From NCBI GenBank assembly GCA_035499415.1, contig DATJYV010000042.1, forward strand, positions 1 through 25,222: a stretch of 25,222 nucleotides of DNA. The letters are read 5' to 3'. Shown here piece by piece: positions 1 through 8,400 of the stretch; positions within the stretch are counted from its first letter, which is position 1, and each line of letters starts with the position of its first letter. Origin of the DNA: DATJYV01 sp035499415. Its GTDB lineage: Bacteria > Bacteroidota > Ignavibacteria > UBA10030. The notes below the pieces were generated by a model that was given only the letters and a program-made list of their open reading frames with translations, did no database searches and had not been told where the DNA came from. A program made the translations under genes and the position numbers.

Positions 1-3000
1 GCCGTCCTTTTCATCTCGGGCGTCGCAGCCATCTACAATCTGCCCGTCTCCCTTTTTCCCGACGTCACGTTCCCTCGCATCGTCGTTCTTGCGGACAACG
101 GCGAGGAACCCGCCGAGCGGATGATGATCGAGGTGACCAAGCCCCTGGAAGAGGTCTCCAGCTCCATCCCCGGCGTAAAATATATTCGATCCATCACCGG
201 CCGCGGGTCGACGGAAATTTCCGTCGGACTCGATTGGCACGTCAATGTCCAGCAGACGCTCCAATTTCTCCAGGGAAGAATAGCGAACATTCGCAATGTG
301 CTCCCATCGGCGGCGAGTGTCCGGGCGGAGCAGATGACCGTTGCCGTATTCCCCGTTCTCGGCTATAGTCTCACGTCAGACCGTGTTGGCCCGATCGAGC
401 TTCGGGATATCGCGCTGTATCAAATCCGTCCGGCCCTTCTGCGCGTCAAGGGAATTGCGCGCGTGGAGATCCTGGGCGGCGATACGCGCGAATTTCAGGT
501 CGTGCTCGCGCCCGACCAGTTGTCCAAATACCATCTCGACGCGCGGGAAGTGTCCGGAGCCATCGCGCGGACGAACGAGCTGTCGGGAACGGGCCTCGTC
601 GAAGACAACGATCAGCTGTATCTCTCGCTGGTCTCGGGTGTCGCCCATACCGTCGATGATATCGGTTCGGAGGTCGTGGCTGTACGCGAAGGACGGCCCA
701 TCCGTGTGTCGGATGTCGGAACAGTCCGTCCCGCCGCCGCGGACAAGTTCATCCGCACGACGGCCCGCGGCCGCGAAGCGGTGCTCGTGAATATTCTCAA
801 GCAGCCGACCGCGAGCACGGTTCAGATCAGCCGCGATGTCCGCGCCGCCGTATCCCGTTTGCACATGCCCCCGGAGGTTCGGTTCGAAACGTTCTACGAC
901 CAGGGGGATTTCATCCTGACCTCGATTGTCGGGACACGCGACAGCATTCTGATCGGGATGTTCCTCGCGATGATCGTCCTGGTCGCAGTCTTGCGAAGCT
1001 GGCGCGTGAGTCTGGTCATCATGCTCGTCGTACCCGCGACGATCGCGACAACATTTGCCTGCCTGTACGCGCTGGGGCTCACCATCAACATCATGACTCT
1101 CGGCGGAGCGGCTGCGGCGGTCGGCCTCATTATCGATGACGCGATTGTAATCATCGAGAATATCTTCCATCGCCTGTCCGAATCCCGTGCCGCAGGCGAG
1201 TCCGCGCGGAATGCGTTCGCCGGGACGATATCGAACGCCGTCCATGATCTCATGCCTGCCATTCTTGGATCGACGGCGAGCACGATCGTGATCCATATCC
1301 CCCTTGCGTTCCTGAGCGGCATCACGGGGGCTTTTTTTGCATCGCTCTCGATAACGATGGTCTGCGCGATGCTCATCTCATTCGTTTTTTCAATTTCGCT
1401 TGCCCCTCTGCTCGCATCGCGGATTCTCACCGAAGCCGATATCGAACGGGAGATCGCTTTCGAGCAGCGCGTGTCGCGATTCGCCGGCTGGTACGAACGG
1501 ACCATGCGACGGTTGATACCGAGACGCATTCTCGTCATTCCGGCCGGAGCACTCATTTTTCTTGCGACCTATCTCCTCTATCAGAGCGTGGGAACGGATT
1601 TCATGCCGGCGATGGACGAGGGGACGATCGTCTTCGACTACAGCTCGCCCCCCGGGACATCGCTCATCGAAACGAATGCGATGCTGATGAACGTCGAGCG
1701 GATGATCATGGAGATCCCGGAGGTCGAATCCTACTCACGCCGGACCGGGGCGGAGCTCGGCTTTTACCTTACCGAGCCCAACCGGGGGGATTATTTGATC
1801 CGTCTGAAGAAGAACCGTTCACGGAGCGTTGACGAAGTGATCGATGAACTGCGAAAAAATACGCGTACGATTGAACCGTCCCTGCAAATCGAGTTCGGCC
1901 AGCTTATGACCGACGTGATCGGCGACCTCACCAACACACCGTCACCGGTTGAAATTAAATTGTTCGGTGAAGACCCGGTTCTCCTGCGCGCGAAAGCGAA
2001 TGAGGTCAAAACGATCCTGGAAACCGTCCCGGGCGTTGTGGACGTGTTCAACGGCATCGTCATCTCCGGTCCGTCGTTCATCGTTCATGTCGACCCGCTC
2101 AAAGCAGAGCTTGCAGGGCTGAGCGTCGACGACGTCGAGCAGCAGCTGGAGCATGTTATGAGCGGCCGGGCGGAAACGCAGGTATTGCTGGGAGAAAAAC
2201 TTATCAACGTCCGTGTCCGCTACCCGGTCGACTATCGGCTGAACCTCGACAAGGTCCAGGAACTTTCCCTGGCAAACCGCGAAGGTCTCCCGGTTCCGTT
2301 GAAAAAGATCGCGTCATTCGAACAGACTGTCGGTCAGGCGGAGATTCACCGCGACGGACTGCGTCAGATGATCGGGGTTACGGCACGGATTTCGGGCAGA
2401 GACCTCGGCGGTGCGATCGACGCAATCAAGGCGAAGCTCGATTCCCATCTCGTCCTCCCCGCGAGTATGGACCTCGAATTCGGAGGAATCTACGAGACCC
2501 AGCAGGAATCGTTCCGCGGCCTTCTGGTAGTCGCGCTTGCCGCGTTGCTTCTCGTATTCACGGTCCTTCTCTTTGAATTCGGCGAGTTCGCCGTACCGGT
2601 CTCCATCTTCATCATCAACATGCTCTCGCTGCTGGGGGTCGTGGCGGCGTTGTGGGTCGCGGGGGTGACGTTCAACATTTCGAGTTTCGTGGGCGTCATC
2701 ATGATCATCGGCATCGTGGCGGAAAATGCGATATTCGTCATGCACGCGTTCTTCGAGCTCCGTCGGCGCGGAACGGACATCGACAACGCGCTGATTCAGG
2801 CCGTGCTTGCCAGAACCCGCCCCATCCTTATGACAACGGCGGCAGCCGTGCTCGCCCTGCTTCCACTCGCACTCGGCCTCGGAGCGGGGTCCCAGATGCA
2901 GCAGCCCCTTGCCATCGCCGTCATCGGGGGGTTCTCGCTTTCGAGCATCCTTCTTTTCTTTTGCCTGCCTCTTGTCTATCGGTTGATCCGCCGGTCCGAG

Positions 3001-3003
3001 TGA
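1..3003 (+). CDS. RND-superfamily efflux transporter permease subunit (5' end outside window)
   Basis: The reading frame is open from base 1, so the true start lies upstream; 1000 residues are visible (numbered here from base 1) against roughly 1030-1050 for the family. RND inner-membrane pumps use the proton gradient to export drugs or metals through a periplasmic adaptor and an outer-membrane channel. Visible hallmarks are the LPVSLFPDV segment after TM1, the first periplasmic half (about 30-300), a TM cluster (about 310-440) with the proton-relay Asp pair D379-D380 in the TM4 motif GLIIDDAIVIIEN, a second half starting near 510 with DFMPAMDEG, and a final TM cluster (about 835-995). The relay lysine expected in TM10 of AcrB-type pumps appears as Glu908 (GIVAENAI). 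The DD pair resembles the drug-exporting group; the FMPxMDEG segment recalls CusA/CzcA pumps, so the substrate is uncertain. No adaptor or channel gene is visible. It converges on the surface-protein operon. Confidence 0.93.
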   Translation, partial: AVLFISGVAAIYNLPVSLFPDVTFPRIVVLADNGEEPAERMMIEVTKPLEEVSSSIPGVKYIRSITGRGSTEISVGLDWHVNVQQTLQFLQGRIANIRNVLPSAASVRAEQMTVAVFPVLGYSLTSDRVGPIELRDIALYQIRPALLRVKGIARVEILGGDTREFQVVLAPDQLSKYHLDAREVSGAIARTNELSGTGLVEDNDQLYLSLVSGVAHTVDDIGSEVVAVREGRPIRVSDVGTVRPAAADKFIRTTARGREAVLVNILKQPTASTVQISRDVRAAVSRLHMPPEVRFETFYDQGDFILTSIVGTRDSILIGMFLAMIVLVAVLRSWRVSLVIMLVVPATIATTFACLYALGLTINIMTLGGAAAAVGLIIDDAIVIIENIFHRLSESRAAGESARNAFAGTISNAVHDLMPAILGSTASTIVIHIPLAFLSGITGAFFASLSITMVCAMLISFVFSISLAPLLASRILTEADIEREIAFEQRVSRFAGWYERTMRRLIPRRILVIPAGALIFLATYLLYQSVGTDFMPAMDEGTIVFDYSSPPGTSLIETNAMLMNVERMIMEIPEVESYSRRTGAELGFYLTEPNRGDYLIRLKKNRSRSVDEVIDELRKNTRTIEPSLQIEFGQLMTDVIGDLTNTPSPVEIKLFGEDPVLLRAKANEVKTILETVPGVVDVFNGIVISGPSFIVHVDPLKAELAGLSVDDVEQQLEHVMSGRAETQVLLGEKLINVRVRYPVDYRLNLDKVQELSLANREGLPVPLKKIASFEQTVGQAEIHRDGLRQMIGVTARISGRDLGGAIDAIKAKLDSHLVLPASMDLEFGGIYETQQESFRGLLVVALAALLLVFTVLLFEFGEFAVPVSIFIINMLSLLGVVAALWVAGVTFNISSFVGVIMIIGIVAENAIFVMHAFFELRRRGTDIDNALIQAVLARTRPILMTTAAAVLALLPLALGLGAGSQMQQPLAIAVIGGFSLSSILLFFCLPLVYRLIRRSE

Positions 3004-3044
3004 TTGCCGCCGGGCTCGGAAACTTGAGGACGAGCCATCCTTTT

Positions 3045-3093
3045 TTCATACCAAAAAGAAAATCCCGGTTTTCAACATATTTTGAAAACCGGG
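3045..3093 (-). terminator. Rho-independent terminator of the surface-protein operon
   Basis: A perfect 12-bp inverted repeat (CCCGGTTTTCAA at 3064-3075, TTGAAAACCGGG at 3082-3093) encloses a 6-nt loop. Read on the minus strand, the hairpin starts about 30 nt after the stop codon at 3122 and is followed directly by a T-rich run (ATTTTCTTTTT). On the plus strand it is followed by a mixed GC-containing sequence, so it should serve the minus-strand operon rather than the RND gene. Confidence 0.85.
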
Positions 3094-3121
3094 ACCTTGG
3101 GAAGCTCTGGATTTGGAAGAA

Positions 3122-5440
3122 TCACTTGAGGAGGATCATCTTCATCACGCTTCGAAAAGCGGGTTGTGAATTTACATCCACCCTGTTGGCCTCGAGCAAA
3201 TAGAAGTATACGCCGCTGCTGAGGGACTGCGCATGAAACGTCACCTGATAAAGCCCCGGTTCCAGCTCGCCCGATACGAGCGACGCAACCTGAACCCCGG
3301 CGATGCTGAAAACGCGGAGCCGCACATCGCTCTGCGCCGGAATTGAAAATCGGATCGACGTCGCGGGGTTGAAAGGATTCGGATAATTCTGCTCGAGTCC
3401 GAACTCCGTCGGAATTCCGGGCGAGACCAGGTCGACGGCAGTTGTGCCCGTCGTGAATTGGCGCGTCGCCGAGTACGGCCCTTGCCCTCCCAGGTTCCTG
3501 CCGCTGACCCTCCAAAAATATGTCGTCGATGTCGAGAGCCCGTGCACGTTGAACAACGTGAGGGAAATCCCCGAGGAATCGACGTTGGTGGTCGCAAACG
3601 TATTCGACGTGGAAATCTGCAATCGATAGCTGGTTGCGCCGGCTGCGGCATTCCAGCTCAGGGAGAGATTCGTCGCCTGGCTGGTGGCGTTGTCGGCCGG
3701 AGAGACGAGTGTCGGCGCAAGCGGCGCGGCGACGATCGAAATACTTCCGTCGTGCGTTGTGGCGCTCGGTTCGCCCTCGTTGAATTTGAAGGCGGCAAGC
3801 TTCAACGGCGAGGAGACTCCGGTGCTTCCGGTTTTTGTCCTGAATCTTACCTTCAACAATATCCCGCCGCCGCTCAGTGCTTGCGATCCCGCTGCGGCAA
3901 CCCGGAGCGTGTCGAGCGTATCTCGCGCCGAAATCGTAAAGTTGTTACTCAGCGTCCCCGACGCCACGATGCTCGAGTACCGGACGATCGTCGAATCGTA
4001 GACGATCCGCGATTCGAACGAGAAGATGTTGAGTGCCGTCAGGTCACCGGTGAAAATCGGAACGTCAATCGAGTCGGCAAGGCCCATCGCCGTATCCGGG
4101 ATACTCACGCGGAAATCATTTACGGTGATGACCCCGCTCGTGCCGATAAATCCGAATGAATCGACGACGGTCACGGCCGTCGTTCCTTCTGCCAGCGCCG
4201 TCAGCAATCCGCCCGCGTCGATCGACGCAACGCCCGGAACTGTGGTCGACCAGGTGAACGGCGCTCGTCCGCCGCTCGTTACTTTGAACCTCAGGGTGTC
4301 CCCCTTCGTTACCGTCGCGGTTGCAGGGTTGATGACAACGGTCGGGGCGGCGAGAGCCGTGAAGGTGCCGTTCACGGTCGACGCCAGCAAGTTCTCATTG
4401 AACAAGACGGAGGACGGAGCGACCGATGTGCTTCCGGAGGCCGAATTTTGGACGCGGAATCTCACATAGATGAGGATTCCGGCCCCCGAGAGTGAATCCG
4501 CCCCGGCGAGGGCAACGTCAACACGGCCGCTGGTAATGTTCGGCGGAGAAGCCGTCCAGCCGGCACTCTTCGTGTTCGCCTGGACCAGAGAAACCGCCTG
4601 CAGGAGACTTGCATTGTACGTCAGCGAGAATTGCGCCGACACAATACCGAGGCCCGTGACATCGGAGATATAGACGGGGAGGTTGAAGAAAAGAGTCTGG
4701 GTGTACGACGTGTCATGCGTTGCAATCGTGAGACTCTTTGCCTGGACCGTGTAGATTCCAAAGAGCGTCGAGGAATCCCTGAGTCCCTGTGCGTCCCGCA
4801 CGGAGATTCTGAGCGTCCCGGCCTTCAACGCCGCCATTCGGCCGTTCGCGCCGATCGACCCCACCGTCGTGTCCGAAGAGGACCACACGACGGGGAGGAC
4901 TTTGTCGCCGCTGACGCTGAACTGCACCGTATCGCCGACGCTCACCGTGGGAGGAGTTTTCGGAGAAAGCGTGATTGCGAGAATGCGGACGCTTCCGCCC
5001 GTCACCGTGTAGGACGGCTTGGTTTCGTTGAACGTGCCGGACGGGAGTGTCAACGAGGACGTAACGCCGGGTGGTCCGATGAGTGCGGTCTTCAGGTAAA
5101 TGAGGACGCCTGAGCCGGTCAGCGGAGCGGAGCCGGCGAAGGCGATTGTACGGGAAGTCGGATTGAATTGCACCGTCCCGAAGCCGTCGAGGAGCGCTCC
5201 CGTTGTCTGGACGTCGTATACCGTGATATCCGCGCTGTTGTACGTCAGCGTGAATTGGCCGGCGTAGACGCTGTCCGAGGCCGCCAACGCCCCCACGCGA
5301 ATCGGAATCAGGAGCGTGTCGCCTTGCTTCCCCGTCGTGTCCGGGATTGTCACTTGTTTGGGCTGTGCGAAGAGCGTTCCTGCGGCGAGAATAACCAGCG
5401 CCGCCGCACGAGCGCCCCTACTTCCCATTGTCGGATGCAT
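3122..5440 (-). CDS. Secreted T9SS protein with three cohesin-like domains, two bacterial Ig-like domains and Fn3
   Basis: This is a 772-residue multidomain surface or secreted protein. A signal peptide (hydrophobic AAALVILAAGTLFA) is followed by cohesin-like domain 1 (about 30-152), a BIG2-type Ig-like domain (about 153-229), cohesin-like 2 (about 230-358), Ig-like 2 (about 361-440), cohesin-like 3 (about 440-570), an Fn3 domain (about 572-668) and a T9SS sorting domain (about 674-772) opening with FGLEQNYPNPFNP and ending KMILLK. The cohesin-like units share the pattern of an extracellular beta sandwich: a DT..GDT/ADSIDVPI opening, F.L.YN/YDS in the middle, LSG.GIL.Y/VRF near the end and FNE at the last strand. 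I chose the ATG at 5438-5440 because GAGGAA stands 4-5 nt before it; an in-frame ATG at 5450-5452 lacks a Shine-Dalgarno and would add four residues. It lies 56 nt behind the dockerin-bearing gene, in the same operon. Partner or enzymatic function is unknown; no catalytic domain was seen. Confidence 0.85.
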   Translation of the reverse strand: MHPTMGSRGARAAALVILAAGTLFAQPKQVTIPDTTGKQGDTLLIPIRVGALAASDSVYAGQFTLTYNSADITVYDVQTTGALLDGFGTVQFNPTSRTIAFAGSAPLTGSGVLIYLKTALIGPPGVTSSLTLPSGTFNETKPSYTVTGGSVRILAITLSPKTPPTVSVGDTVQFSVSGDKVLPVVWSSSDTTVGSIGANGRMAALKAGTLRISVRDAQGLRDSSTLFGIYTVQAKSLTIATHDTSYTQTLFFNLPVYISDVTGLGIVSAQFSLTYNASLLQAVSLVQANTKSAGWTASPPNITSGRVDVALAGADSLSGAGILIYVRFRVQNSASGSTSVAPSSVLFNENLLASTVNGTFTALAAPTVVINPATATVTKGDTLRFKVTSGGRAPFTWSTTVPGVASIDAGGLLTALAEGTTAVTVVDSFGFIGTSGVITVNDFRVSIPDTAMGLADSIDVPIFTGDLTALNIFSFESRIVYDSTIVRYSSIVASGTLSNNFTISARDTLDTLRVAAAGSQALSGGGILLKVRFRTKTGSTGVSSPLKLAAFKFNEGEPSATTHDGSISIVAAPLAPTLVSPADNATSQATNLSLSWNAAAGATSYRLQISTSNTFATTNVDSSGISLTLFNVHGLSTSTTYFWRVSGRNLGGQGPYSATRQFTTGTTAVDLVSPGIPTEFGLEQNYPNPFNPATSIRFSIPAQSDVRLRVFSIAGVQVASLVSGELEPGLYQVTFHAQSLSSGVYFYLLEANRVDVNSQPAFRSVMKMILLK

Positions 5441-5445
5441 GCTGT

Positions 5446-5450
5446 TCCTC
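5446..5450 (-). promoter_or_regulatory. Shine-Dalgarno deciding the start of the cohesin-like gene
   Basis: The minus strand reads GAGGA here, ending 5 nt before the ATG at 5438-5440. The alternative upstream ATG (5450-5452) is preceded by GAATTTCTC, which has no ribosome-binding match. Confidence 0.6.
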
Positions 5451-5496
5451 ATGAGAAATTCATGACGTTGAGACGTGCGTGTCGTTCATCATGAAA

Positions 5497-8400
5497 TTAT
5501 TTGAGGAGCACCATTTTCCTGATCGCGGTGAATGCCTGTTTGTCTCCCGAAATTACCTGGATGCGACAGAGATACACTCCGCTCGCAACAGGTTGGTTGC
5601 CGCCGTTGTTCCCGTCCCAGACGACCGCGAAGTAGCCGGCGCTCTGCTGCCGGTCGACCAGCGTCCGCACTTCACGGCCGAGCAGGTCGTAAATCCTGAT
5701 CGAGACGCCTCCGGGAACCGGAATCTGATACTCGATCGTCGTGCTCGGGTTGAACGGATTCGGATAATTCTGCGAGAGCCCGAACGTGGTCGGGATTCCC
5801 TTCAGAGCCGTTGCGCTGATCTCGAGTGACGTGGGGGTCGATATCAGGCTCGCTTCGTTCAGGACGAGGCGCGTCACCCGCACCTGGCTGGTCCATGTTC
5901 CCTTGATCTCGTGTTGCGACTGGAAGACGATTCGGACAAACTCCCCTTCGCCCGACGCCGGCTGAACGCCCGCAAACGCGACTGCCGCCGACCCGCCACT
6001 CAGGTTCGAGAACGCGGTCAGCGAATCGGACAGGGTCGACTTCACCATCGAGACGGCGGAGAGCTCGTTCTTGTCGAAATCGAGCGCCATCTCCGCGCCG
6101 TAGACCGGCACCGTGCCGTTCAACTTCAGCACGACGGCAAACTGATGATCGTCCTGTCCCGGTTCGACGGAGATCTGGTATGCATTCGCGAACGCGGAAG
6201 CATCCGCATGCTTGCCCAGACCGGGGAAGCCGGTGACAACGCCGATGACATACCGCAGGATATACGAAGCATCCAGCGCAGAGACCGTCCCGTCGCCGGT
6301 CACATCGGCGGCCACGAGCTGCGTGCCGTTGAGCGTGATCGAGCTGACGAGATACTGGAGAATCAACGACGCGTCGAACGCGCTGATGGTGCCGTTACCG
6401 CTCACGTCGCCCAACAGTGCGCCGTTCCGCGTTGCGAGCCAGCTCTGGTAGTTGACCTCGCCGGGGTTGATGCCAACCCTGTTCCCTAGTCCGGTCAAGT
6501 TTTGCGGCGCGCCCTGATTGACAAATGGACCCGTCGGGTCGCCCCAGTAATTTTGGGTGGCATTGATGGTATTACTCGTGGTGTTGTTCAAACCGTATTG
6601 ACTATTGTCGTGAAAATTGTTGAAATGGATGACCGGGTTTGAGCTTCCACCAGTGGTAATTCCCTGCGCATTATGATGGATTTCACTTCCCGTTATCGCC
6701 GGCGACGAGCTGTTCAAATAGATTCCGTAGTTACTGCTGTACGAAAAGAAACTCGAATCGACCGGGGCATTATTGGCGTTTTCCTGGAAGTCCCCGTTGT
6801 TGGTCGAACCGCCATAGCGAACGATCGTCTGGAGGAGGTGCGACGAATTGTTCGACGCTCCGTTGAGATAGACCATATCCCAATCTCCGCCCCCCGGTAC
6901 CGTCACCGTCGTGTCGGCGTTCGAGTCTCCGCCGTATGAATCATCCTTCCACGAAGTGAAGACGATCTTATTGCTGTTCGTCCCCTCGGACTTCAGGACC
7001 CCGTCCACCTGGAAGCGGGCGTTGCCGTACTCATGCGGAAACTTGACCACGGTTCCCGGGGCGATCGTCAGCATCGTTCCGCTCGGGACATCGAGGTCGC
7101 CGCGAACGGCATAGACTTTCGAAGTGAATCCGGCCGGATACGAGAGCCCCATCCGTCCAAAAACATTTCCTTCGGTCATGATGACGCCCGGGAATTTGTT
7201 TCCGCCGTAGAATCCCCCTTCGTACACATTTCCGGCTGCCGTCGTCGTCCCGTCGAGCGAGATCTGGCCCGTCACACCGAGGGCGTACCGATTCCCCGTC
7301 ACCGAATCGTCAACGATGAACGCGCGCGAGGAGACGATTCCGGCGAGGACGTTGTTCCGCACCTTGTTTCCGCTGATCGTCATGACCGTGTCGAACCCGT
7401 CATTCCGCGCAAGCACGTAGATTCCGTGTGCCGCGTTGTTACTCACCGTGTTGCCGATGATCGAGAGCGGGATGTTATTGTTGGCGATGTAAATGCCGGT
7501 CGCACCGTTGTTGACGACCGTGCAATTGGTCACGACCGACATCCGTCCGTTTCCCGGAGAATAAATTCCGTAACCCGCATTGTTGGCCAAACGGGAATAC
7601 CGCAAGGACACGTTGTTCGTCGCATTGTCATTGACGTAGAGCCCGTTCCCATTGCAACTGTCGACCGTCGTGCTGTCGATCTCGAAAATGGTGCTGCTGA
7701 CAAAGATACCGGAGGCGAGGGATTTGCGGACCGTATTATTCGAAAAGACCAATCCGCTCAGGTTCGACTCCGCGTAGACTTCCTGTTGTCCGTCCCGTCC
7801 GCCGAACCGGAACTGGCAGTGCTGGATATTCGACGGCGCGCTTCCGTTCCGAAGGGCAACGAAGTACCAGTCTCCCGGCGCCGGCAATCCGAAGTCGCCG
7901 GGCGCAGCAGTCTTACCTCCAAACGTGCTGTCACGCCACGACGTGAAGACAATCGGACTCACCGGGGTTCCGTTTGCTATCAACGTCCCGTAAACGTTGA
8001 ACTGGACATACGAGTTGTAACTCGGCGGGAAGAGCTGAAACTTGATGTTGACTCCAGGCTGAATCACCATCGTGTATCCGTTCGTCACCTGAATGTTCTC
8101 GACGGCCACGTAGGTATGCGAGGTGATCTGCACGGGAAAGAGATTTTTCAGGGTGTCCTGCAGCGGGGCATAACTCTGCCCTGCAAGTGCTATCGCGTTG
8201 TTAAACTGATTCCCGCTGAACGTGTTCCCGTCGACCCCCTGATTGTCCGTATAAATGTTGCCGAGTCGACCCCAGACGCCGATCGGATAACGATTTCTAT
8301 TAATGTGGTTGTCGACGAACCGGGCCGCCGTGCTGAAAATTCCTTCGTACAGGTTGTCGGTAATCGTGTTTCCGATGTAGGATACTGCCGTGTCTCCGAA

